A DNA stretch of 64,000 nucleotides from Streptomyces bikiniensis (lineage in GTDB: Bacteria; Actinomycetota; Actinomycetes; Streptomycetales; Streptomycetaceae), in NCBI GenBank assembly GCA_000716465.1, contig JNWL01000005.1:248001-312000 (forward strand), read 5' to 3'. A model generated the notes under the pieces. The model had not been told where the DNA came from. It searched no databases and was given only the letters and a program-made list of their open reading frames with translations. The translations under genes were made by a program, and so were the position numbers. Of this stretch, positions 18,762-27,726 are shown piece after piece; the first letter of the stretch is position 1; each line of letters starts with the position of its first letter.

Positions 18762-21700
18762 CGGCTCTGGACTCCGTCTCGGCACGTGAAGGTGTCGTCG
18801 GCGCGCTGCTCGCCCTCGACGACATCCTGACGAAGCGCGAGGAATCCGCCCTGCGCACGTCCTACGGCGTTCTGCTCGAACGACTCCATGCCCAAGGCCT
18901 CCGGCCCCTGTACGAGGAAGCGAAGCGAAGGGGGCTGTACGGCGCGGCGCTGGGCATCCCGGACCGGTTCGTGACCGGCTCGGGCCGCACCAGCCTCGAA
19001 CGACTGGTCGACATGGTCCTGGATCCAGAGGCCTGTGAGGGGCCGTACGCCGAGCTGGTCTCGCACATCCAGGACATCGAGGGCATGGAGGACGACCTCG
19101 TCCGCCTCTACGAGCGGGCCTGCGCACCCGACAGCGGTCCGTACGTCCCCGCGCAGCGCACGTCCGAAGAAGACACGTCCGGGGAGACCGCCACCGCCGA
19201 GGACCCGCCCGTCGAGTGCCTGGACGTCACTGTCCTCCGTCCGGAGGCGGACCCGGACCTGCCGCCCACGGCCTGGACGGCCCGCCTCGCCCTGGAGAGC
19301 AAGGTCGGTGACGCCACCGCCGGTCACGACGACGCGGTCCGGAAGCTGACCGGCATCACCAGGAGGTGGCGGTCCGTCACCCCGGTCACCAACAGGGCCT
19401 CCGACGGAGCCGCCGAGCCCGTACGGAACTTGCTCCTCCAACTGGGGCGCGACGAGGAGCTCGCAGGGGACCCGAAGCCGCGACTGGCGGTCCAGGGCCT
19501 GTTGCCGCCGAGCCGCGTCGACGACACCACGGTGACCCTGCCCGCTGCCCTGCGGCTCCTTTCGCGGACACTCGCCGCCCCTGAACTGCCCCACCCCGCA
19601 CCCGGTATGTCGGCCGCCGGCGCGCACTCGTCGTCCTACCTCGGCACGACGACGCAGTTCCAGCCCATGGAGCCCAGCGAGGCGTCCCTGCGCGCCGACG
19701 CCTGCGGCGGCACGCTCGTCCACCCCGGCCCCGGCGGCTGGTTCCGCACCTCCGCCGGGGGCGGTACCCCGACCCTTGCGGTCGCGGACCCCGGCCTCAC
19801 CCTGGCCGGCGCGGCCCGTGCTTACTGGGGCACGGCCTGGGACGCATGGACGCGGAACCGGCACGAGAGCGCCCTGAAGGCCATTGGATGGAGCCTCTCC
19901 GACTGGTCGCTGACGCGGCCCGACGGTCAGCGGCTCCCCGACATCCGCACGGATCAGGTCGACAGCCTCGTGGCGGTCTTCCAGGAGCCGGAGCGCAAGG
20001 TGGCCGTGCTGGGAGGGCCGTCCGGCTCCGGGAAGAGCTGTATCGCCCGGTGTACGGCACGGTCGCTCGCCGAGGCTGGTCGGCGGGTGATCGTTCTCGT
20101 ACCCGACGACCGGGCGTTCCCGAGCGGTGACGTCCTAGCCGGAGCCGTACGGCACGCCCTCGGCATGGTCGCACCCTGGGAACAGCAGGAGACGGGCTTC
20201 CCCGTCGTCATCCTCGACGGCATCCGGCCGATGGGCGAGACGGACGTCGACCGCATGCTGCCCGCCGTGTCGGCGGAGCTCGGCATCAGCGTGCTCGCCT
20301 GCCTGGAGTACGACCTCAACTCATCCCACGACTGGCAGGCGGCGAATCTCACCGTCGTCCCGTCCATCGTTCGCCCCGCCGCCCTCCTCGACCTGGCCAG
20401 GCGCGCCCGGGAGATCCACGGGGACAAGGTCGCCGCCAACCCCCGCTTCGTCGATGCCCTGGCGCGCCGCTTCCCCCACGACCTCGCCAGATTCGTCAAG
20501 GGCCTGTGCGACTACCGCGGCGGGAACGACAGGCCCGAGCGCCTTGAGGAGGAACTGCGGCAGAGGTTCACCGATGAGGTGGGGGCCGATGCACAGGACT
20601 TGGCCGCCGTCGTCGCGGCCGTCTCCCTGCTCGGCGGGAACGTGAGCGTCCCCGAGCACGAGCGCTCCGACCTCTACGAGATCGGTGCGGTTCCCGACGG
20701 AGCCCCCGACCGGCTCCGCTTCCCCAGCCCCACTGACTGCCGCACGATCCTGGACGCCTACACCGAGGAGGTCCACCCCGACGAGACCACCCGGCCACGC
20801 CGCCACGACCTCATCGCCGGCCTCGTCGCCAAGGAGCTCTTCCGCGACCTGGGAGACAACCGCAGCGGGCTGCTGCCCATCCTTCGCGGCGCGCGCCTGT
20901 ACGACGAGCGCGTCTGCCGGAGCCTCGCGGAGAGCCTGCTGCTTCCCGACCATGAGGACGACTTCGTCAAGTGGGGGCGGAACGCCTCACCGGTCGGCAT
21001 CGCGCTGGTGCTGCTGGCGATGGACTCCTCCCTCGGCGAGAAGGTGATCAGCAAGCTTCTCAAGGCCCTCGTGGCGCGGCTGTCGAAGACGACCCTCGGA
21101 TCCGCGCGCTCCCTGCTGGCCGTGGTCCGCGCGATCCACCGGCACCGGCACCGCTTCGGCGACACCCGGTTCGACGCCCTCACCGAGTGGATGGCGCGGA
21201 ACTTCGAAGAACTCCTGGAGGACAGGCCGAGGCCCGGCGACGGCCTGTACAGCGTGCTGGAACAGCTCAGCCGTTTCCACCATCCGCGCCTTGACGAGGT
21301 CGTGGCCAAGCGCGGATCGGAGATCCTGACCCGCCTCAACCCCGACAAGCCCCTCGACTACCGTACGGTCAGCCGGGTCGAACGCCTGGTGCGTCGCGCC
21401 GGCAACGACATCGGCATGCCGGAGTACGCCTCCTGGGTCCAGAACGAGGCCGAGGTGCGCAAGCTCCTCGACTACGACCCCGATCCCGTTCGCGGGATCG
21501 GGCTGTACCTCTCGAACCTCGTCCTGCGGCTGCGCTATGACCCCGACTACGAGGACTGGGACACCGTCTTCGCTCGGCACGACGTGCGTGTCGGCATCCG
21601 GCAGGCACTGCGGCACACGGACGCGGTGGACCTGCGGTACGCGCTGGAGGAAGCCCGGGACTACCAGCTCGCCTTCGTCACCAGGATGCTCAACGACAGG

Positions 21701-23854
21701 GATCTCAACAAGGGCGAGAGCTTCGGCGGCGCCATCCACAAGGCCCTGCGCACCGCGACCCCGACGGACGCTGCCCTGTTGATCCGAACGACCAGTGAGA
21801 TCCACGACTACACCGCCCGCCAATCGCTGTACGGCGACCACGCGGAGCGTCCCGACGCCGGTCTCGCACGTGCTCTCGCCCAGCAGGTGCGGGGCCACCA
21901 GGACGCCAAGGGCGCCGGTCTGATCCTGTCAGCGACGGCGCGCGTCGACGAGCTGTTCCTGACCGAGAACAAGGGCTTCGGCCAGTACCTCGCCGAGGAA
22001 CTCGGCAAGGACTGGGTGAGCGCCCGGCTGGAGGAGGACCCGCGGATCTCCATCCAGTACCACCTGATCAAGGGGATCTGGGAGGCCAACGCCTCCTTCC
22101 GGGAGGAATGCCTGGATCTGTTCGTGGACGTTGTCGCCAGAGCGCTGAACCGCTCCATGCGACCATGGGGCCCGCAGGCCGCTCTGCTGCTGGGGCAGGA
22201 CGAGGAGTTCGGGTCGGCCTTCCTGGAGAAGCTGGGTCGCCACGTGGCGGACAGGAAGCTCTTCGAGGGGATGAAGGACGCGCCCGTCGCGGACGCCCGG
22301 CGCTACTTCCACCAGCTCGGCCGTGCCATGTACCAAGGACTGCCGAGCCAATACGTCAACGAGCACGACGCGGCCGGCTTCATCGAGAAGATGGCCTCCA
22401 CCTCACCCTCGTCGGCGGCGCTGTGCGCGCGTGAGACGGCTCGGACCCTCGTCGACGGGGGTGTGCCGGTGGAGGACGCCGGACTGTGGGTGCTGCGGAA
22501 GGACGGCACCGAGACCCCGGATTCGATAGGCCGGCGCTGGGGCGCGCAGATCGGCCGCGGAGCCAGTACGAACCAGGTGACCGAGGTGATCAACGTGCTG
22601 GCCGGGCTGAATGGCGACACCGCCGTGGCGACCCTCGACTACCTGAAGAGCAAGGAGGCCTCCTTTTCCCGGGGCAAGGGCGGTCTGCTGCGGGACAAGG
22701 TGCGCCAGGCCGTGTACAACGACCCCGTCGAGGCGGCCCGGCTGCTGACTGCGGTGGAGCGGGTGTCCGCCGGCACCGGTGTCGATCTGATGCGCGCCCT
22801 GCAGCGTGAAGGAGGAGCCTGGAACGCCTTCACGAGCGAACTTGCCCACATCCAGCACCCCACCCAGCAGTACCAGGTCGTCCGTCAACTGGTAGCGCTC
22901 GGATTGCGGCCGGGAGGCGTGTACTCGAAGTGGGTGGACAAGCTCCGTGTCCGGCATCAGGCGACGGTGATGCAGGTGACCAGCCCGGCCGCGCTCAGCG
23001 ACGTCCTGCGGCTGGCCCTGATCTGGGACACGACCTGGGCTTGCCGACTGGCCGCTGACATCCCTGTGCAGCGGCTGGCCAGAAGGCTCGGCTACGCACG
23101 GGTGAAGGACCTGATGCACACGCCCGCTCTGCTGTCGCTGCTGGCGACAGCGGAAGCCGACGCGTCTGTCCAGTGTTTGTTCGGTGAACTGGAGCGTCTG
23201 CAACCCGCCTCACTTGTGAAGCGACTCAACGCGCACTCCATCAATGTTCTGTTGGACGTCGCGCTCAGGATGCGGCCAGAATTCGCCCATCGCCTGGTAC
23301 CTGCCGTGGCCGAGGCGATTGGCAGGCATATGCGACGTGACGTGGTTTTCAGCGAGGCGGAGCACTGGAACGAGATCGGCTGGATGGCCCGCTCCTTGTA
23401 CACGATGAACAAGGCGGAGCTGCTCTCCCGCCAGGTACCGAAACGTAGGCCGAACCCGTCCTACCCGTATGCCGCCGCCTGGGGAGCCATGTGGTTTCCT
23501 CGGCAGGAATGGACTCAGGAGATCCTCGGTGATGTGGCCGATCGCATCATAAAGCCGTCGGTCTCCGGATCTCATTCGATCTTCGTCGCCTTCGCCTACG
23601 CATCGATCGAAGGGCGTACCGGCGAGCTGCGATTCCCGGACGGATCCTGGCCCGACCTCGCCGGATGCAGTGCCCGTGCACTTGCTGCTCTTCAGCTGAT
23701 GGCCGAGCGAGATCTGGATCTGCGAGCCGCACTGCTTTCCCATCGGAATGCGATCGTGACGCAGCTGGACAGGCCTACGTCGCGGAATGACAGCTACGTG
23801 AGTTCGGCACGTGCTTGGTTCGTCCTTCACTACGACTCCGCTCGGCAGGCGTGA
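18758..23854 (+). CDS. Giant P-loop NTPase of unknown family, third gene of the caspase operon
   Basis: The 1698-residue protein is not recognised as a whole. Residues 1-130 are helical and charged, and might be a small adaptor (effector-associated-type) domain. Residues ~150-400 are mixed. Walker A VLGGPSGSGKS is at about 417-427 and a Walker B-like VVILDGIRP near 484-492, with a downstream winged-helix-like region, as in STAND/AAA proteins. The last thousand residues are Leu/Arg/Asp-rich and probably form long helical repeats typical of ligand-sensing arms. There is no membrane segment. The start ATG overlaps the caspase stop (ATGA), so stoichiometric co-production is likely. It could be the sensor that activates the caspase or a second switch. 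Confidence 0.85.
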   Translation: MTALDSVSAREGVVGALLALDDILTKREESALRTSYGVLLERLHAQGLRPLYEEAKRRGLYGAALGIPDRFVTGSGRTSLERLVDMVLDPEACEGPYAELVSHIQDIEGMEDDLVRLYERACAPDSGPYVPAQRTSEEDTSGETATAEDPPVECLDVTVLRPEADPDLPPTAWTARLALESKVGDATAGHDDAVRKLTGITRRWRSVTPVTNRASDGAAEPVRNLLLQLGRDEELAGDPKPRLAVQGLLPPSRVDDTTVTLPAALRLLSRTLAAPELPHPAPGMSAAGAHSSSYLGTTTQFQPMEPSEASLRADACGGTLVHPGPGGWFRTSAGGGTPTLAVADPGLTLAGAARAYWGTAWDAWTRNRHESALKAIGWSLSDWSLTRPDGQRLPDIRTDQVDSLVAVFQEPERKVAVLGGPSGSGKSCIARCTARSLAEAGRRVIVLVPDDRAFPSGDVLAGAVRHALGMVAPWEQQETGFPVVILDGIRPMGETDVDRMLPAVSAELGISVLACLEYDLNSSHDWQAANLTVVPSIVRPAALLDLARRAREIHGDKVAANPRFVDALARRFPHDLARFVKGLCDYRGGNDRPERLEEELRQRFTDEVGADAQDLAAVVAAVSLLGGNVSVPEHERSDLYEIGAVPDGAPDRLRFPSPTDCRTILDAYTEEVHPDETTRPRRHDLIAGLVAKELFRDLGDNRSGLLPILRGARLYDERVCRSLAESLLLPDHEDDFVKWGRNASPVGIALVLLAMDSSLGEKVISKLLKALVARLSKTTLGSARSLLAVVRAIHRHRHRFGDTRFDALTEWMARNFEELLEDRPRPGDGLYSVLEQLSRFHHPRLDEVVAKRGSEILTRLNPDKPLDYRTVSRVERLVRRAGNDIGMPEYASWVQNEAEVRKLLDYDPDPVRGIGLYLSNLVLRLRYDPDYEDWDTVFARHDVRVGIRQALRHTDAVDLRYALEEARDYQLAFVTRMLNDRDLNKGESFGGAIHKALRTATPTDAALLIRTTSEIHDYTARQSLYGDHAERPDAGLARALAQQVRGHQDAKGAGLILSATARVDELFLTENKGFGQYLAEELGKDWVSARLEEDPRISIQYHLIKGIWEANASFREECLDLFVDVVARALNRSMRPWGPQAALLLGQDEEFGSAFLEKLGRHVADRKLFEGMKDAPVADARRYFHQLGRAMYQGLPSQYVNEHDAAGFIEKMASTSPSSAALCARETARTLVDGGVPVEDAGLWVLRKDGTETPDSIGRRWGAQIGRGASTNQVTEVINVLAGLNGDTAVATLDYLKSKEASFSRGKGGLLRDKVRQAVYNDPVEAARLLTAVERVSAGTGVDLMRALQREGGAWNAFTSELAHIQHPTQQYQVVRQLVALGLRPGGVYSKWVDKLRVRHQATVMQVTSPAALSDVLRLALIWDTTWACRLAADIPVQRLARRLGYARVKDLMHTPALLSLLATAEADASVQCLFGELERLQPASLVKRLNAHSINVLLDVALRMRPEFAHRLVPAVAEAIGRHMRRDVVFSEAEHWNEIGWMARSLYTMNKAELLSRQVPKRRPNPSYPYAAAWGAMWFPRQEWTQEILGDVADRIIKPSVSGSHSIFVAFAYASIEGRTGELRFPDGSWPDLAGCSARALAALQLMAERDLDLRAALLSHRNAIVTQLDRPTSRNDSYVSSARAWFVLHYDSARQA

Positions 23855-23944
23855 GAGACGAACGAGGATGGGTGACTGAGGGCCCGACCTCAAGGTGTGG
23901 CGCTATGGAGAAGCAGCTCACCCATGAGGCCGGCGACTTCATCA

Positions 23945-24190
23945 ATTTACAGCTGCGGGAGGCGCCTGGGGGGCCGGGCGGAGCCGCAGTCGAAGCGAGC
24001 CTGGAGTCACCGCGCCGTGGAACGCATAGCCACTCTTGTCATACCGAGTGGTCATGGTCTGAATCCTTTGAACGCGTCGATGCACCGCTCGACCTCGTTC
24101 CTGCGGGCATACCGGTCCCGGTCGCAGGCAGTGGGGCGACCGCCCCGGCAGGCGGGCCGGGGCGGCGACGAGCCCCAGCGGCATGCTGAT
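23945..24190 (-). pseudogene. IS5-family transposase C-terminal remnant
   Basis: On the minus strand one frame reads GGRPTACDRDRYARRNEVER followed by CIDAFKGFRP, then a stop. The next frame continues with TTRYDKSGYAFHGAVT. Joined, they match the end of Streptomyces IS5-type transposases, where a conserved Arg-Arg-Asn-x-Val-Glu-Arg block precedes the TRYDK-x-x-x-x-FHG segment. It is about 80 codons with a frameshift. There is no N-terminal part and no inverted repeats. It lies just after the caspase operon and next to the tRNA scar, marking a recombination-prone junction. Confidence 0.75.
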
Positions 24191-24256
24191 GAGCTCGACT
24201 CACCGGACACGTCCTAGCTGATGCGACGCCACAGCCGGGAACCGTAAACACACACG

Positions 24257-24292
24257 TCGAAGGGCCCCACCGCGAACGGTGGGGCCCTTCGA
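24257..24292 (-). terminator. Perfect 16-bp hairpin, native terminator of a tRNA-Ser locus
   Basis: TCGAAGGGCCCCACCG pairs perfectly with its complement around a CGAA tetraloop. It starts 21 bp beyond the CCA end of the tRNA-Ser fragment in the direction of tRNA transcription. It is therefore probably the original terminator of that tRNA gene, kept with the 3' fragment. It would also stop readthrough from the caspase operon. Confidence 0.85.
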
Positions 24293-24312
24293 CAACGTGC
24301 CCGGTGAGGCAC

Positions 24313-24369
24313 TGGCGGAGGATACGAGATTCGAACTCGTGAGGGGTTGCCCCCAACACGCTTTCCAAA
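24313..24369 (-). other. Attachment-site scar: 3' 57 nt of tRNA-Ser(GGA)
   Basis: The minus strand contains anticodon loop TTTGGAAA, the 3' half of the anticodon stem, and a long variable arm with GGGGGCAACCCC. A complete T-arm (CACGAGTTCGAATCTCGT) and acceptor strand ATCCTCCG plus CCA follow. The 5' half (GGAGGAT, D-arm, 5' anticodon stem) is absent; the sequence beyond 24369 is unrelated. Tyrosine-integrase elements use exactly this portion, anticodon loop to CCA, as att core. Orientation means the inserted element lies to the right (higher coordinates). It is not a functional tRNA gene. The following 280 bp up to the PIWI-RE stop hold no gene. Confidence 0.85.
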
Positions 24370-24649
24370 TGTTCGTACGGGGGTCCGGCGGGGGTCGTGG
24401 GTGTCCTGACCTGCGGCGGAGCGTTCGGGGCGGCCCCGTCCGGACGGGGCCGGACGGGGGTGAATGAGACCAGAACTGAGACCCGCCAGCCCCGGCCTTC
24501 CGCGATCATCTAGGAGCCCTCGGGGCTCATCAGGCCGGTGGGGATCCGGTCCTTGAAGCGCTTGCACCGCTTCTGTCAGCGTCCATGGAGCAGTTCCAAT
24601 TCGGCATGGCGTTCGTGATCACGGACTCGACGGCTGGGCCGACGCCGGA

Positions 24650-27634
24650 TTATGCGTCGGTGCCGCAGGCTTCCTTGAGGATGTCGAGGCTCGCTTGGTC
24701 CTTTGGCTCGGAACGCCGGAACTGGGGGTGGCCAAGGTCCATCTGCAGTGCGGCGTGAAGTGGCGCGGGGTAGCGGGTCCGGTCGGACCACGAGAGTGCC
24801 TGGTGGCTGAGCCGGGCTGCGGCGACGGCGAGGGCCTCGCGCTCGTACCCGTTGCGTGTGTGCATCGGAGTGATTTCGCGCGTGGTCATGCTGTACCAGG
24901 GGGAGTTGAGCTCGTTCTCCTTGCGCTCGTCAGCGTTCTTTGACGCCTTGCCCGGGTCCGCGCGCCAGCGGGTCTTCCACTGTCCGTGGCGCTTCTTACC
25001 GTAGTTGCGGGGCTCGGTGAACAGGAACCACGGATGCCCCTCAGGCCGCTCTTCAGGGTAGTAGAGGTCGCTGGAGGTCTTAAGCGGCTTGGTGGTGCCG
25101 TTCTTCAGCTTCTCGGTGACGGATACGAGTCGCGGCATCTCGGCCTGCGCGCAATTCATGCGGATGATGCTGACGGGGTTCCAGGAAGCGGGCAGGCCGC
25201 TCCCCGGAAGCCACAGGCGCGGGTCGTTCGGGTCCGGGGGGAGGCCCTGCTTGTTGTTATGCAGGCCCGGCCACACGCGGCGGCTGGCATGGCCGTCGAT
25301 CATCAGGGCGTACGGGAGCCCATCGAGCTCGTCGCTGAGCTCTTGGAGGGCGGTACGGACGTCCTCGCCGGCCTGTGCCCAACGCTGCATTTCGCCTTGG
25401 CCGTCCTGCGTGTGCAGAGGGTAGTTGGAGGCGTGGAAATTGCTCTGCGCCCGCGCATAGTGCTCCCACTGCGGGTGGATGTTGCTCCAACCGAGCATGC
25501 GCCAGGTCTCGCCGGCCTTGCGGGACGGGATCACCGCGGTGGCGGTGATGATTCTCTTGGGCTGTCCCTTGTACTTGCGATCGGTGGCCTGCTTGCGGAT
25601 ATGGATGCCCACGAAGGCCATGCGAGGCAACGGATAGGGGTCGTCTTCAGGGTAGAGAGCACGTTCGAACCGATCGTCGATCACGCCGCACGATCGGTAC
25701 AAGTCCAGCTGGCCCATGTAGACGCGGTGGTCTTCGAACGCCGCAGCGGGCCTCTTGACGGTACTGAACGACTTGGTGAATGGGTCGTAGGTGCGGCCGA
25801 CCAAGAACTGAGACGGCACTCCGGCCTTTGCGAGCTCCCGTACTACCTGGTGTTTGGCGTCATTCTCGGCGAGGGCGGACTTCACCTCGGCGGGCTTCAT
25901 TCCTTCATGCTCCTCCCCGCGGACGGGGAGCTCCGTCTCGCACCAGGCCGCGAGGAGCACGCCCGGTTCCGCGAACTGGCTGATGAGGGCCTCGGCGTCC
26001 GAGGCCCTCTCCTTTCCAGGACCGTGCTTCAGCAGAGCCTCGGCGTTGCAGAAGACTGCCTCGATGCCCTCCGCGAGAGGCGTGGTGTCCCTTCCGTTGG
26101 GGTTCGGGTCGATGTGTTTCGGATCGAGGCTATAGGGGTGGGCGAGGCCATGGATCATGCGCGTAAGGGTCTCGTCTCGGTACCAGAGGCACAGGATCCG
26201 GAGCTTGGTGTAGCCGGCTGCTTCGATGGACCGCCGGATGCTATCGGGCGAGGGATTACCGATGAGGTCGATGTAATCCCCGTCGCTCTTTCGCTTCTTC
26301 TTTTCCTTCCCCTGCGCCGAGGTGGCGGGTTCGTGGAGCCGTTTGCCGAACACGTTCCCCTTCGACTTCAGCTCGAGCAGAGAGACGGTGTCGCCGAAGG
26401 CGCGCCGGATCTGGTCCTGGAGAAGAGAGAGCTGGTAGATGCCGGCGCCGGTACCGACAGCGAAGGAGTCCGTTTTGGGCATGGTCGGCCGGATGGTGCC
26501 CGGCGCGGGCGTGAGGATGTCTACCCTCTTACCGTCTTCGTCCCTCAGGTTCAGGCGGTGGCGTTCGTCGGCAACGCGCTCTTCCAAGGCTGTGAGCGCT
26601 GTCCGGTCGGCGTCGAGTTTCGCCAGGATCTCCAGCGCGTGTTTGTTCACCTGGCGCAGGCCCCACCCGTCCAGAGAGAGGGAAAGCAGTGGGCGCTGCG
26701 TCCCTTGATCAAGCAAGGCAGTGCGCGCGTGGACCACGGTGTTGTTGACACGGCGGATGTGTGCGTCCAGGTTCAGGACGGGGTTGGGCTCGGCAGTGTA
26801 GGTGGCCATTTTCACCGACACGCGGGACATGGCGTACTGGACTTGCGTCCGCGTGGGGTCCTTGGGACGGGCGGTGGCAGCCTCACTGAGGTTGACAGGA
26901 TGGGCCAGGGAGGCGAACAGCGGGCCGATGGGGTGGTCCCATGCGATCAGGTCGCCGTCGCTGTCGGGTCGGTAATACACGGCCGCGGTGTTGGTGGACG
27001 GCTGCCAGTCGACGATGCGTTCCTTCGTCTCGCCGTCCTTCGTCTCGTACGGCTCGCGGACCGGTTCCACTTCCGTGTCCAAGAGCGGTTTAGCGGCCAG
27101 CTTCTTCGCGATATGCCACTTCACCGCCTGATAGGCCCAGCTGTCAGGGCTGGCCGGCCTGTCGTCCTTTTTGGCGAGGATGTTCTCGGCGAGGCTGAGA
27201 GACTGCGGGGTGACGTCGGCCACGAGTTTCGCCAAGGCGGGCTCGTCCATGAACGGGATCTCGTCGAGAGGGATCTTGCGGACGATCCCTTCCAGGTAGG
27301 TGAAGACGTTCTTGAGGACGGCGGGTTCGACGGGGCTGAGCGTCACCATGAACGCCAGGTCTCTGTCCAGGTACACATACCCGTCAGTGATCTGCTGGAG
27401 GACGGTGACCGCGATGGAGTACGGAATCAGGAAGGGGTCGGAGTCCTGTACGCCTGCGATCCGCTTGCTGTTGCGGTTGGCCATGCTGCCCAGGTCACGC
27501 CAGGCTCTGCGCGTCGGCGAGTGGTAGTCACCGAAGCCCCAGACCAGGGCGGTCATGCCGTCCAGGAGCTGTGGGGTGCACTTGATCGATGTGGTGTGTG
27601 CGGTGAGATCCCGCTGCGTGCTGCGACGCCCCAT
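24650..27634 (-). CDS. pPIWI-RE protein (PIWI/RNase H-fold, RE family)
   Basis: The 994-residue protein belongs to the prokaryotic PIWI-RE family, which pairs a modified PIWI domain with an N-terminal module (DUF3962/DUF3893-type). The C-terminal RNase H-like part contains LMIDGHASRRVWPGL near residue 787. The family-defining Arg and Glu occur in IIRMNCAQAEMPRLV (about 825 and 832). FLFTEPRNYGKKRHGQWKTR and LSWSDRTRYPAPLHAA follow. No PAZ domain is visible. It is the third gene after the REase-fold and helicase genes, the set predicted to target invading DNA or RNA-DNA hybrids. ATG at 27634 is the start. A perfect palindrome lies 29 bp upstream, so it may also have its own promoter. Confidence 0.92.
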   Translation of the reverse strand: MGRRSTQRDLTAHTTSIKCTPQLLDGMTALVWGFGDYHSPTRRAWRDLGSMANRNSKRIAGVQDSDPFLIPYSIAVTVLQQITDGYVYLDRDLAFMVTLSPVEPAVLKNVFTYLEGIVRKIPLDEIPFMDEPALAKLVADVTPQSLSLAENILAKKDDRPASPDSWAYQAVKWHIAKKLAAKPLLDTEVEPVREPYETKDGETKERIVDWQPSTNTAAVYYRPDSDGDLIAWDHPIGPLFASLAHPVNLSEAATARPKDPTRTQVQYAMSRVSVKMATYTAEPNPVLNLDAHIRRVNNTVVHARTALLDQGTQRPLLSLSLDGWGLRQVNKHALEILAKLDADRTALTALEERVADERHRLNLRDEDGKRVDILTPAPGTIRPTMPKTDSFAVGTGAGIYQLSLLQDQIRRAFGDTVSLLELKSKGNVFGKRLHEPATSAQGKEKKKRKSDGDYIDLIGNPSPDSIRRSIEAAGYTKLRILCLWYRDETLTRMIHGLAHPYSLDPKHIDPNPNGRDTTPLAEGIEAVFCNAEALLKHGPGKERASDAEALISQFAEPGVLLAAWCETELPVRGEEHEGMKPAEVKSALAENDAKHQVVRELAKAGVPSQFLVGRTYDPFTKSFSTVKRPAAAFEDHRVYMGQLDLYRSCGVIDDRFERALYPEDDPYPLPRMAFVGIHIRKQATDRKYKGQPKRIITATAVIPSRKAGETWRMLGWSNIHPQWEHYARAQSNFHASNYPLHTQDGQGEMQRWAQAGEDVRTALQELSDELDGLPYALMIDGHASRRVWPGLHNNKQGLPPDPNDPRLWLPGSGLPASWNPVSIIRMNCAQAEMPRLVSVTEKLKNGTTKPLKTSSDLYYPEERPEGHPWFLFTEPRNYGKKRHGQWKTRWRADPGKASKNADERKENELNSPWYSMTTREITPMHTRNGYEREALAVAAARLSHQALSWSDRTRYPAPLHAALQMDLGHPQFRRSEPKDQASLDILKEACGTDA

Positions 27635-27662
27635 GGACGGTCTTACCTCTTCTCTCGGCTTT

Positions 27663-27679
27663 TCTCCCTGACAGGGAGA
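27663..27679. promoter_or_regulatory. Perfect palindrome before the pPIWI-RE gene
   Basis: TCTCCCTG-A-CAGGGAGA, an 8-bp inverted repeat with a single central base, lies in the 92-bp gap between the helicase stop and the pPIWI-RE start. One-base spacing favours a dimeric repressor site over a hairpin. The XRE protein encoded at the head of this cluster is a candidate binder. Confidence 0.5.
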
Positions 27680-27726
27680 CCAGCCCCCGCCTGCACCAAG
27701 GGAGGGCGGGGGCAGATGTAGCTCGT

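Noticed and set aside
16548..19127. 859-codon minus-strand frame across the caspase-STAND gene
   Set aside because: It is Arg/Pro/Gly-rich low-complexity translation. The plus strand carries intact caspase and P-loop motifs and overlapping gene junctions.
24313..24369. A functional tRNA-Ser gene
   Set aside because: The whole 5' half is missing and the sequence upstream cannot form the acceptor, D or anticodon stems. It is kept only as an att scar.
24986..27721. 911-codon plus-strand frame opposite the pPIWI-RE gene
   Set aside because: It has no recognisable domain, while the minus strand encodes conserved PIWI-RE motifs over its full length.
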